Source: Martinezella tropici (GTDB taxonomy: Bacteria > Pseudomonadota > Alphaproteobacteria > Rhizobiales > Rhizobiaceae). From it: a DNA stretch of 64,000 nucleotides. Shown here piece after piece: positions 36,800 to 44,802 of this stretch (positions are counted from its first letter, which is position 1; each line of letters begins with the position of its first letter). Under the pieces are notes generated by a model. That model made no database searches. It was not told the DNA's origin and saw nothing but the letters and a program-made list of their open reading frames with translations. Both the position numbers and the translations under genes were made by a program. Location: positions 124,001 to 188,000 of the forward strand of contig NZ_VNIP01000010.1 in NCBI RefSeq assembly GCF_008370325.1, in the 5' to 3' direction.

Positions 36800-37819
36800 T
36801 CAGATCAGGGAAAACAGGCCCAGAGCAGATCGCAGCTCCGCAAGCGTCGACTCCGTCCGCTCCCTCGCCTTTCTCGTCCCCTCCCGCACGACTTCCATGA
36901 CATAGCCCGGCTCGGCAGCATAGCGTGCTCGGCGCGTGCGGATCGGAGCGAGCAGCGGCTGAAGAATGTCCTCCAGATGTCTCTTGAGAGTGACATCACC
37001 GAGGCCACCGCGGCGATAGTGCGCCTTCATGTCATCAACCAATTGCCGATCCTTGCAGAAGGCATCGAGATAGGTGAAGACGACGTTTCCCTCGACCCTG
37101 CCGGGATCGCCGACGCGCAAATGATCCGGATCGGTATACATCCGCCGCACTGCATCGCTTATTTCACCCGGCGATGCCGAGAGCGAGATGGCGTTGCCCT
37201 GAGATTTGCTCATCTTCGCCTTGCCGTCGACACCTGGCAGGCGCCCCACGCTCGGCACCATCGCCGTGGCTTCCACGAGAACATCACGCCCGATCTGCCG
37301 GTTGAGGCGGCGAACGATCTCGTTGGTCTGCTCGATCAAGGGCGCCTGATCCTCGCCGACCGGAACGACGGTCGCCTTGAAGGCGGTGATATCAGCCGCC
37401 TGTGCCACCGGGTAGCAGAGAAAGCCGGCAGGCACGTCGCGTTCGAAACCGCGCAGCTGGATTTCCGTCTTGATTGTCGGATTGCGCTCCAGACGGCTGA
37501 CCGTGACGAAATTCAGATAGAGCAGCGTCAGCTCCGCCAATGCGGGCAAGGCGGATTGAACGCAGATGGTCGTCAGCACCGGATCGATGCCGACAGCGAG
37601 ATAATCGGTAGCGACCTCTAGAACGTTGCGACGGACCTTCTCGGGATCATGGGCATTGTCGGTCAGCGCCTGGGTATCCGCCAGCAGCAGGAATTGCTGA
37701 TGGCTATGCTGAAGCGCGACGCGGCTTTTCAGCGAGCCGACATAATGGCCGAGATGGAGTGGACCGGTGGTCCGGTCGCCCGTCAGGATGACCGGACGGG
37801 TGTCGATAAGGGAAGACAT
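36800..37819 (-). CDS. trpS: Tryptophanyl-tRNA synthetase, probably an accessory type
   Basis: 339 residues, class I synthetase. The HIGH-type motif is GPLHLGHYVGSL, and KMSKS is intact in VDGKAKMSKSQGNAISL. The N-terminus (PVILTGDRTTGPLHLG) differs from the FSGVQPTGNLHLGNYLG form that I recall for the rhizobial housekeeping TrpRS, so this is probably a second, non-identical enzyme; that cannot be checked here. ATG 37819 has a GGAG site seven bases upstream, buried in a hairpin. A Trp-Trp leader peptide and alternative stems precede it. Confidence 0.9.
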   Translation of the reverse strand: MSSLIDTRPVILTGDRTTGPLHLGHYVGSLKSRVALQHSHQQFLLLADTQALTDNAHDPEKVRRNVLEVATDYLAVGIDPVLTTICVQSALPALAELTLLYLNFVTVSRLERNPTIKTEIQLRGFERDVPAGFLCYPVAQAADITAFKATVVPVGEDQAPLIEQTNEIVRRLNRQIGRDVLVEATAMVPSVGRLPGVDGKAKMSKSQGNAISLSASPGEISDAVRRMYTDPDHLRVGDPGRVEGNVVFTYLDAFCKDRQLVDDMKAHYRRGGLGDVTLKRHLEDILQPLLAPIRTRRARYAAEPGYVMEVVREGTRKARERTESTLAELRSALGLFSLI

Positions 37820-37980
37820 TTCGTTGCTCCGCAAAAGGAGCCGCCGCAATCGGGAAGGAAAAACGGAAATAGACCATGCTTGCCGGATCACGGCGGCAGG
37901 TCGATTTCAAGATATGACGACTGCCGCTCCTAGAAGGAGCGCCACCACAAACGGTAAATGGGTTTGGCAAGGTCGGTCAT
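37820..37980 (-). promoter_or_regulatory. trpS: Candidate tryptophan attenuator leader of trpS
   Basis: On the minus strand, region 1 (CGCTCCT, 37935-37941, directly after the Trp codons) pairs with region 2 (AGGAGCG, 37925-37931). Region 2 can instead pair with region 3: GCGGCAG plus TCG (37918-37927) with CTGCCGC plus CGA (37893-37903), 10 bp with one bulge. Region 3 can also form TGCCG/CGGCA (37894-37898 with 37881-37885), with U5 at 37859-37863, or pair with GGCGGC at 37840-37845. The trpS Shine-Dalgarno GGAG is held in GCTCC-N6-GGAGC (37826-37841). The 3:4 stem is weak, so translational control is as likely as termination. Confidence 0.6.
37930..37980 (-). CDS. Trp-Trp leader peptide upstream of trpS
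   Basis: Sixteen codons from ATG 37980 to TAG 37930: MTDLAKPIYRLWWRSF. The two adjacent Trp codons (37942-37947) lie three codons before the end, right where stem 1 begins, as in known trp leader peptides. Tandem Trp codons in so short a frame, in front of a Trp-charging enzyme, are unlikely by chance. No strong ribosome site is visible before the ATG; the sequence upstream forms the 12-base palindrome GGTGATATCACC (37986-37997). Confidence 0.6.
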   Translation of the reverse strand: MTDLAKPIYRLWWRSF

Positions 37981-38022
37981 GCGGGGGTGATATCACCGAC
38001 GTGCCAGCATTGGCAACATGGC

Positions 38023-38039
38023 GAGGCGAAAATCGCCTC
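38023..38039 (-). terminator. Short hairpin after cckA
   Basis: GAGGCG (38023-38028) pairs with CGCCTC (38034-38039) around AAAAT, 5 bases past the cckA stop. There is no following U-run, so termination would be weak. It separates cckA from the trpS leader on the same strand. Confidence 0.35.
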
Positions 38040-38043
38040 CGAC

Positions 38044-40662
38044 CTAGGGCTTATCCAGCGTTTCGCGCACGACGACGGCAAGCTGCTTCAGCGAGAACGG
38101 CTTCGGCAGGAATCCGAACTGCGCATCCGCCGGCAGATTGCGGGCAAAGGCATCCTCAGCATAGCCCGAGACGAAGATGAACTTCATATCCGGATATTTC
38201 TTGCGCAATTCCCGCAGCAGCGTCGGACCATCCATTTCCGGCATGACGACGTCGGACACGACAACATCGACCTGGCCGTCGAGCTCGTCCATGATGTCGA
38301 GTGCCTCGACACCGGAGCCGGCTTCGTAAACGGTATAGCCCCGCGTCTCCAGCATGCGCTTGCCGCCGCGCCGCACTGCCTCCTCATCTTCGACCAGCAG
38401 CACGACCGCAGACTTGCCGGTAAGATCAGCCGGCTCCTCCGGCGGAGCCACTATGCCGACGCTCTGATCCATGGCCGCGACATCGCGGCTCTCCGGCGCC
38501 TTCGCGTCCGATACAGCGGGCATTTCGACGACATGGCGCGGCAGGAAGATGCGGAAAGTCGTTCCCTTGCCTACTTCCGATTCCGGCTGGATATAGCCGC
38601 CGGACTGCTTGATGATGCCATAGACCATCGCAAGGCCGAGGCCAGTGCCCTTGCCGACTTCCTTCGTCGTGAAGAAGGGCTCGAAAATCTTGTCCATGAT
38701 TTCGGGCGCGATACCGGTGCCGGTATCGCTGACCTCGACAAGCACCATGTCCTCATGCGGCAGATAGGGATAGTTGAAAGCGCTGACATCGGCTGCGAGC
38801 AGATTGCGGGTGCGCAGCGTCAGCTGGCCGCCGCCGGGCATGGCATCGCGGGCGTTGACGCAGAGATTGATCAGCACCTGCTCGAACTGCGAGAGATCGG
38901 TTTTGACAGGCCAGAGATCGCGGCCGTAATCGACATCCAGCTTTACATGCGTTCCGGACAGAAGCCGGTCCACCAGCATGCGCAAATCGCCGATCACGTC
39001 GGTGAGGTTCAGCACTGTCGGCCGCATGGTCTGCTTGCGCGAGAAGGCGAGCAACTGCCTGACCAGCACGGCCGCGCGATTGGCGTTGCGCTTGATTTCC
39101 ATCAGATCCGCGAAGCTCGCATCCGAAGGCCGCGCCTGCAGCAGCAGATGGTCGGAAGACAAAAGGATCGCGGTCAGCACATTGTTGAAATCGTGCGCGA
39201 TGCCGCCTGCGAGCGTACCGACGGCATTGAGCTTTTGCGTCTGCGCCATCTGCGTCTCGAGCGCCTTCTGCTCGGTCACCTCGACGGCATAGACGATGGC
39301 GGCCTCTTCCGGCGCCTCGTCGGTCTGGTCGATCACCGCATTGATATAGAAGCGGAAATGCCGCGCCTCATCCTTCGGATTACGGGAGTCGATCGGCGGA
39401 ATGTCGCCCTGCCGGTCCTTGGCGGCCGCCAGCGCCTGCTGCAGCTGCGACCGGTCGCTTTCGTTGACGACGCTCTCCAAGGCGGCGCCGCGCTCGATAT
39501 CGTCGCGCGAGACGAGATCCGAGAAAAGCTTCAGGAACGGCGCATTCGTCCGCAGGATGCGGCCATTGCCGTCGACGGAAGCGATCGCCATCGGCGTATT
39601 GTTGAAGAAGCGGCTGAAGCGCATGGCGGCGGCCGAAGCAGATTGCTCTGTATCCGCGCCGTTCTGCCGGGTCAGGACGATGGTGCGGCTCTCGCCGGGA
39701 GCGCCGTCGCGCATCGAGGTGACGCTGTGAACGATCTGCACCGGCAGGCTCTGGCCATTGGCGCGACGCAGATCGAGATCGAGCGTCACCGTCTTCTTCA
39801 AGCCCGGCTCCGCCTGAACGGACTGGATCAGCGCCAATCCCTCGCCGGCCACCAGATCGCGGATCGTCATCGAGCCCGGTACGAACTTCGTCAGATCGAA
39901 GCCCAGCCACTCGGCCAGTGTCGCGTTGAGATAGAAGATCTCACCCTTGCGGCCGGCGGAGAAGAAACCGGCCGGCGCATGATCGAGATAGTCGATCGCG
40001 TTCTGCAATTCCTTGAAGAAGCGCTCCTGGTCGTCGCGTTCGGAGGTGATGTCGGTGACCTGCCAGATATGCAGCACCTTGCTGCTGCCCTGTTCCGGCG
40101 GCAGCACGCGGGCCTTCAACCGATACCAGTGCGCCCCGTTGCCGCTTCCGTCCGCAGGACCGAGCGGCTTCAGCAGGCGAAACTCTTCCGATCCCTCCTT
40201 GCCGTCGCGCAGACCATTGGCGAGACGATACAAGGCCTCGTTGGATTCCCGGTTTCGCGACAGCAGCATTTCCAGCGACTGCACTTCCGTCGCTTTGGCG
40301 GCGCCGGTCAGCCGGCCATAGGCGGCGTTGGCGTAGACGATGCGCCCCTTCTCGTCGGTGATCAGCGTCCCATCCGGATGGCTGTTGAGAAACGAACGCG
40401 CCAGACTGTCGGATTGCGGCTGCGGCATCACCTCGACGAAGCCGATGATCGAGGAAACGAGGAAGAAGATGCCGACCATGGCAAGAATGCCGAGGCCGCC
40501 GAGAACCGCTTCATTGTCGAGCTGGCTCTTGAAGACGACGAAGGCCGCGGCGGCAGCCACGAGAACGAGCGCCAGCAGAATGATGCGCAACACGGTTCCC
40601 GAACGAACTCCGCGATCCACCAGCGGCACGCTATACTCGTCGGATGGACGCTGCTTCGTCAT
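38044..40662 (-). CDS. cckA: Hybrid sensor histidine kinase CckA
   Basis: 872 residues. Two N-terminal transmembrane helices (about 20-70) are followed by PAS-like domains (about 90-460). Next come a DHp helix with His490 (GGIAHDFNNVLTAIL), an HATPase domain with LINLCVNARDAMPGGG and FTTKEVGKGTGLGLA, and a C-terminal receiver with phospho-acceptor Asp804 (DVVVSDVVMPEMDG). CckA feeds phosphate through ChpT to CtrA and CpdR, controlling the cell cycle in alphaproteobacteria. ATG 40662 is chosen; an extension to 40749 is not family-like. It diverges from the FliO-like gene. Confidence 0.93.
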   Translation of the reverse strand: MTKQRPSDEYSVPLVDRGVRSGTVLRIILLALVLVAAAAAFVVFKSQLDNEAVLGGLGILAMVGIFFLVSSIIGFVEVMPQPQSDSLARSFLNSHPDGTLITDEKGRIVYANAAYGRLTGAAKATEVQSLEMLLSRNRESNEALYRLANGLRDGKEGSEEFRLLKPLGPADGSGNGAHWYRLKARVLPPEQGSSKVLHIWQVTDITSERDDQERFFKELQNAIDYLDHAPAGFFSAGRKGEIFYLNATLAEWLGFDLTKFVPGSMTIRDLVAGEGLALIQSVQAEPGLKKTVTLDLDLRRANGQSLPVQIVHSVTSMRDGAPGESRTIVLTRQNGADTEQSASAAAMRFSRFFNNTPMAIASVDGNGRILRTNAPFLKLFSDLVSRDDIERGAALESVVNESDRSQLQQALAAAKDRQGDIPPIDSRNPKDEARHFRFYINAVIDQTDEAPEEAAIVYAVEVTEQKALETQMAQTQKLNAVGTLAGGIAHDFNNVLTAILLSSDHLLLQARPSDASFADLMEIKRNANRAAVLVRQLLAFSRKQTMRPTVLNLTDVIGDLRMLVDRLLSGTHVKLDVDYGRDLWPVKTDLSQFEQVLINLCVNARDAMPGGGQLTLRTRNLLAADVSAFNYPYLPHEDMVLVEVSDTGTGIAPEIMDKIFEPFFTTKEVGKGTGLGLAMVYGIIKQSGGYIQPESEVGKGTTFRIFLPRHVVEMPAVSDAKAPESRDVAAMDQSVGIVAPPEEPADLTGKSAVVLLVEDEEAVRRGGKRMLETRGYTVYEAGSGVEALDIMDELDGQVDVVVSDVVMPEMDGPTLLRELRKKYPDMKFIFVSGYAEDAFARNLPADAQFGFLPKPFSLKQLAVVVRETLDKP

Positions 40663-40953
40663 AAACCCCTCGTCTCCGCCGTTCTCCTCGCGACATGTCA
40701 TACACGTTAAGGATCGCCGGAGTCGGACCTTTCGAATCTTCTTTACCAATTTGCGTCATCGGCAAAAAGCTTTGCCGAGCCAGAAAGGCTTGAATTCACA
40801 GGCAATAGAACACAAGAGGTATCAATCGCATCTTGTCTCCGCCGCGATCCTGCTCATATGATCGCCGCATAGGAAGGCCAAGTTCAAGGCATCTACCCGC
40901 CGGAGCTGCACAATAGGCCGCGACGTCGGGGACAAATACGGGAGTATCTCGAC

Positions 40954-41907
40954 ATGTTGGACGACATCGCCGGAGCCTATGGCAGCCGTTTCCTCCTCGC
41001 AGCCGGTGGGGTTGGCATCGCCCTGATCGTGCTGATCGCCATTCTGTGGCTCCTGCGCAATCGAGCGCCTTCTCCCTTCGTGCGCGGCGGCAAAAACCGC
41101 CAGCCGCGTCTGCAGGTGCTGGATGCCGCCGCCGTCGATGCCCGCCGCCGTCTCGTGCTCGTCAGGCGCGACGGCATAGAACACCTGATCATGATCGGCG
41201 GCCCGACTGATATCGTCATCGAGTCCGGCATCTCCGATCCCGCGCGCGCCGGCGTCGCAGCGACGCCTGTCAACGCTCCCATAGCTGCGACGCCTGTCGA
41301 TGTTCCGGTGGCCTATGAAAGCCGGCAACAACAGCCGGAAAACGCTGCCGAGCTCGATGCCGCTCCTGCGGCACCTCCACAGCGTCTGCAATCCACCGGG
41401 GACAGGATCGAAGCCTATCTGCGTTCCGAAACGCCCGTTGCCCCGGCTCTGGAACCGGCGCCGGTGCCGCACGTGGCTGCCGAACGTCCGCAACCGGCAG
41501 CTGTCAGTCCGCCGCAACCAGCTCCACAAACCGCTCCGACCATCAGCGAAGCAGAGGCCGCCGACATACTGGACGCCGCCCGCCATGTCGTCCTGCCGCA
41601 GCAACAGCCGGCTCCCGCTCGTCCAGTGCCCGTCGAGCCTGTCGCCGCACCTGCGCGCCCCGCCGAGCCCGGCAACGATTTCCAGCGCATACTAGAAGCC
41701 GAAATGTCGAAAAACCTGACTGCCGAACGGATCATTCCCAATGCACCGGCACCACGGCAGGTGCAACAGCAGCCTGTTCCATCGCCGGCACCAAGCCCGG
41801 CACAGAGGGTCGAACCCGAGCTTGCGCCGCTGACCGGGGCCGACAGCGCCCTCCAGCAGGAAGTGGCGCGCATCTTCGGTGAAATGAGCGTCAGCCGCGA
41901 CAAATAA
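40954..41907 (+). CDS. fliO: FliO-like membrane protein with long Pro/Ala-rich tail
   Basis: 317 residues. A short periplasmic N-terminus is followed by one transmembrane helix (FLLAAGGVGIALIVLIAILW, residues about 13-32). The conserved FliO-type domain then reads RLQVLDAAAVDARRRLVLVRRDGIEHLIMIGGPTD (in two parts). The remaining 200 residues are low-complexity, rich in Pro, Ala and Gln. FliO helps assemble the flagellar export gate, but FliO-like proteins also occur away from flagellar clusters, as here, so a flagellar role is uncertain. Confidence 0.65.
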   Translation: MLDDIAGAYGSRFLLAAGGVGIALIVLIAILWLLRNRAPSPFVRGGKNRQPRLQVLDAAAVDARRRLVLVRRDGIEHLIMIGGPTDIVIESGISDPARAGVAATPVNAPIAATPVDVPVAYESRQQQPENAAELDAAPAAPPQRLQSTGDRIEAYLRSETPVAPALEPAPVPHVAAERPQPAAVSPPQPAPQTAPTISEAEAADILDAARHVVLPQQQPAPARPVPVEPVAAPARPAEPGNDFQRILEAEMSKNLTAERIIPNAPAPRQVQQQPVPSPAPSPAQRVEPELAPLTGADSALQQEVARIFGEMSVSRDK

Positions 41908-41933
41908 TGCGCGGCGTGAAGTGCCGGAAATGA

Positions 41934-41965
41934 AAAAGCACGGGGAGCGGATTCCCCGTGCTTTT
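41934..41965. terminator. Bidirectional terminator between the FliO-like gene and dksA
   Basis: AAAAGCACGGGG (41934-41945) pairs with CCCCGTGCTTTT (41954-41965) with an 8-base loop. The flanking A and T runs serve both convergent genes. Confidence 0.92.
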
Positions 41966-41994
41966 ACTTGTATCCAGTCGAGCCGACAGCTCGA

Positions 41995-42414
41995 TTATTC
42001 GTCGCGATAAACCTTTTCCCGGCGCTCGTGGCGTTCCTGCGCCTCGATCGACAGGGTCGCAATCGGACGAGCATCCAGGCGCTTCAGGCCGATCGGCTCG
42101 CCGGTCTCTTCGCAATAGCCGTAAGTACCGTCTTCAATACGCTGCAATGCGGCATCGATCTTGGAGATGAGTTTACGCTGGCGGTCGCGAGCGCGAAGCT
42201 CGATGGCTCTGTCTGTTTCCGAAGAAGCCCGATCGGCCAGATCGGGATGATTTGCGCTTTCTTCCGCCAGATGATCCAGCGTCTCGCGCGCTTCTCTAAG
42301 GATATCGTTTTTCCATGCTACCAGCTTCGCTCGAAAATAGGCTCGCTGATTCAGATTCATGAACTCCTCGTCTTCCGAGGGCACATAATTGCTAAGATCG
42401 ATCTTCTCACTCAA
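41995..42414 (-). CDS. dksA: RNA polymerase-binding transcription factor DksA
   Basis: 139 residues, from a TTG start at 42414: AGGAG lies seven bases upstream, and SEKIDLSNYVPSEDEEFMNL is the rhizobial DksA N-terminus. The coiled-coil has the tip acidic residues typical of DksA (SETDRAIELRARDRQRKLI). Of the four zinc cysteines of the E. coli protein, only the first remains (YGYCEETGEPIGLKRLDARP, then TLSIEAQ). DksA works with ppGpp in the secondary channel of RNA polymerase to reset rRNA and amino acid promoters. Confidence 0.93.
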   Translation of the reverse strand: MSEKIDLSNYVPSEDEEFMNLNQRAYFRAKLVAWKNDILREARETLDHLAEESANHPDLADRASSETDRAIELRARDRQRKLISKIDAALQRIEDGTYGYCEETGEPIGLKRLDARPIATLSIEAQERHERREKVYRDE

Positions 42415-42536
42415 CGCGATTCTCCTGAAGAACATCTCATATGGCTGGGCTGTATATCCCAACCAATAGTGCCGGTTCAAGCCAAATAGATGCTGTCAAC
42501 TGATTTTTAAATTTGTCATAAAATTCGGCTAAGCGT

Positions 42537-42647
42537 CTATTTTTTCATCATTTCTTCCCAGTAACCCGGATTCGCGTCTCTCGTAACCTTCGCGTGAAGG
42601 TAGGACATTTCGCCTTCCGGCGGATCGCGTCGCAGTTGACTGAGCAT
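42537..42647 (-). CDS. Possible small protein of 36 residues
   Basis: An open frame from ATG 42647 to TAG 42537, starting MLSQLRRDPPEGEMSYLHAK and ending GYWEEMMKK. It lies in the gap between dksA and sixA, antisense to the sixA leader. The composition is protein-like and charged, but the nearest GAGG is 14 bases upstream and no family is known to me. It may be chance. Confidence 0.25.
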   Translation of the reverse strand: MLSQLRRDPPEGEMSYLHAKVTRDANPGYWEEMMKK

Positions 42648-42695
42648 GCAAACAGACGTTACCTCATTAAGGAAATCGAGCTCCGGAATTTCGCC

Positions 42696-43187
42696 ATGGT
42701 CAGCATTTCGCCGCCACCCTCCAGGATCTATCTCCTGCGCCATGCCGAGGCCCAGCAGGCCACTCCCGGCCAGAAGGATTTCGACCGTCCTTTGAGCGAC
42801 AACGGCTATGCTGCAGCCGAGATCGTTGCGGACGAGGCCGCCGACAAAGGCTACAAGCCGGACCTCGTCATTTCATCCACGGCCCTGCGCTGTCGCCAGA
42901 CTGCCGCCGCCATGCGCCGCGCCGTCACGCCCTCGACGGAATTCCGCTTTGTCGATGCGCTCTACAACGGAACGCCGGACATCTATCTGTCGCTCATATC
43001 AGCGCAGACTGATCAGGACTCGGTCATGCTGGTTGCGCACAATCCAATCATCGAGCTGACGCTCGCCGCCTTGATCGGGCGCGAGGCCATGGCCGGCGCG
43101 CTCCCGCGCGGCTTTCCGACAGCGGGTCTTGCCGTCGTCGATTCAGCACCGTCGGGCTGGGTCCTGACCGACTTCATCACCGAATAG
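42696..43187 (+). CDS. sixA: SixA-type histidine phosphatase
   Basis: 163 residues. The phosphohistidine nucleophile is in RIYLLRHAEAQQ (RHG-type RHA), the second catalytic region is VISSTALRCRQTAAAM, and the last His lies in VMLVAHNPIIE. The family in E. coli removes phosphate from histidine on phosphotransfer or PTS proteins. Targets here are unknown, but CckA and an Hpt protein are encoded in the window. ATG 42696 follows CCGGAA. Confidence 0.85.
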   Translation: MVSISPPPSRIYLLRHAEAQQATPGQKDFDRPLSDNGYAAAEIVADEAADKGYKPDLVISSTALRCRQTAAAMRRAVTPSTEFRFVDALYNGTPDIYLSLISAQTDQDSVMLVAHNPIIELTLAALIGREAMAGALPRGFPTAGLAVVDSAPSGWVLTDFITE

Positions 43188-43326
43188 GGATATTCGCCGA
43201 GACGCTCGCCTCGAACGATACCCGGGAAACGCCCTGCCTCTGATTGCAGATGCCGACGCATTCATCTTTTCGGGGCAAGTTTCGATCCCTATATTCACGG
43301 TCACGCTGTCATCCAGGGATCCCGCC

Positions 43327-44802
43327 TTGCCCCCAAGCCTGACCTCTTTTACCGACGACGCCCTCATTGCCTTTGACAATCTTGCCGATCGCGCAGCCGG
43401 CCTCGTCAATCCCACAATTCGTCTGGGCGTCACGGGCCTCTCCCGTTCGGGCAAGACCGTCTTTATCTCCTCGCTGGTGCATAATCTTCTGAACGGCGGG
43501 CGTCTGCCGCTGTTCGAGCCGGTGCAATCCGGCCGCGTTTCAGCCGTTCGCCTCGAGCCGCAGCCGGACGATGCCGTGCCGCGCTTTCAATATGAGGATC
43601 ATATTCGCGCGCTCGTCAAAGACCGCATCTGGCCGGATTCGACACGTGCCATCTCCGAACTGCGCATCACGCTGGATTATCAAAGCGCCAGCGGCTGGAA
43701 CCGCCTGTTCTCGCCAGGCCGTCTCTCCATCGATATCGTCGATTATCCGGGCGAATGGCTGCTGGACCTGCCGCTGCTTGCCAAGGATTTCCGCGCCTTC
43801 AGCGAGGAAACGCTGGCTCTGGCCAAAACCGGCATTCGCGCCGAACTGTCACGTCACTGGCTGGAGATAACGGAGGCCGCCGATATCGCTGCACCTGCGG
43901 ATGAAATGAAGGCACGCGAACTTGCCATCGCCTTCGCCGACTATCTGAAGGCCTGCAAATCGGACGAACGCTCGCTTTCCACACTGCCGCCCGGCCGTTT
44001 CCTTCTGCCTGGCGATCTCGACGGTTCGCCGGCCCTCACCTTCGCGCCGCTGAAGCTGCCGGCCGAAGGGACTGCTCCGAAAGGGTCGCTGTGGGCGATG
44101 ATGGAGCGCCGCTACGAGGCCTACAAGGCGGTGGTCGTCAAACCCTTCTTCCGTGAGCATTTCGCCCGCCTCGACCGGCAGATCGTCCTTGTCGATGCCC
44201 TGCAGGCCATCAATCGCGGACCGGAAGCGGTGCAGGATCTCGAACGAGCGCTGACGGACGTTCTGGCATGCTTCCGTCCCGGCACGAACTCGCTCCTTTC
44301 CTCGCTGCTCGGTCGCCGCATCGATCGCGTGCTGGTCGCCGCCACCAAGGCTGACCACCTCCATCATGAAAGCCATGACCGGCTGGAGGCATTGACGCGC
44401 CGCCTCGTCGAGCGGGCCATAGAGCGCATCGGCATGGCGGGAGCCGGCATCGAGGTCATGGCGATCGCTTCGGTGCGCGCGACGCGGGAGGCAACCGTGA
44501 CCCGCGACGGACAGACGCTCCCCGTCATCGTCGGCACGCCGATGGACAAGGAAACCATCGCCGGCGAGCTGTTCGACGGCAACCGCAAGACCGCGATCTT
44601 TCCCGGCGATCTGCCGGAAAATCCGCGCTGGCTGTTCGAAGCCCTTGAATCGGATGGGACAAAGGTCCATCTGCCCGAGGTGAACGTCGTGCGGTTCCGG
44701 CCGCCGGAGCTGGATGAAACCGGCAGCGGCATCAAGCTGTCGGTGCCGCATATCCGCCTTGACCGCGCCATGCAGTTCCTGTTCGGAGACCGTCTCGCAT
44801 GA
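43327..44802 (+). CDS. YcjX-family P-loop GTPase-like protein
   Basis: 491 residues from a TTG at 43327 (AGGGATC upstream). Walker A is LGVTGLSRSGKTVFISSLVHN, quoted to 20 at GLSRSGKT, and the switch-like stretch is IDIVDYPGEWLLDLPLL. The YcjX/DUF463 family is a membrane-associated stress-related ATP/GTPase in enterobacteria, found with YcjF. The next gene is the YcjF homologue with a 4-base overlap, so the pair is coupled. Function in rhizobia is not known. Confidence 0.85.
   Translation: MPPSLTSFTDDALIAFDNLADRAAGLVNPTIRLGVTGLSRSGKTVFISSLVHNLLNGGRLPLFEPVQSGRVSAVRLEPQPDDAVPRFQYEDHIRALVKDRIWPDSTRAISELRITLDYQSASGWNRLFSPGRLSIDIVDYPGEWLLDLPLLAKDFRAFSEETLALAKTGIRAELSRHWLEITEAADIAAPADEMKARELAIAFADYLKACKSDERSLSTLPPGRFLLPGDLDGSPALTFAPLKLPAEGTAPKGSLWAMMERRYEAYKAVVVKPFFREHFARLDRQIVLVDALQAINRGPEAVQDLERALTDVLACFRPGTNSLLSSLLGRRIDRVLVAATKADHLHHESHDRLEALTRRLVERAIERIGMAGAGIEVMAIASVRATREATVTRDGQTLPVIVGTPMDKETIAGELFDGNRKTAIFPGDLPENPRWLFEALESDGTKVHLPEVNVVRFRPPELDETGSGIKLSVPHIRLDRAMQFLFGDRLA

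Noticed and set aside
37881..37898. A strong classical 3:4 terminator in the trpS leader
   Set aside because: The stem TGCCG/CGGCA is only 5 bp and the U5 lies about 20 bases away. So I do not claim transcription termination, only competing structures.
37987..40710. Open frame of 907 codons on the plus strand across cckA
   Set aside because: It is the antisense of a clearly recognised hybrid kinase. The translation is Arg/His/Asp-rich without domains, a usual artefact of high-GC codon bias.
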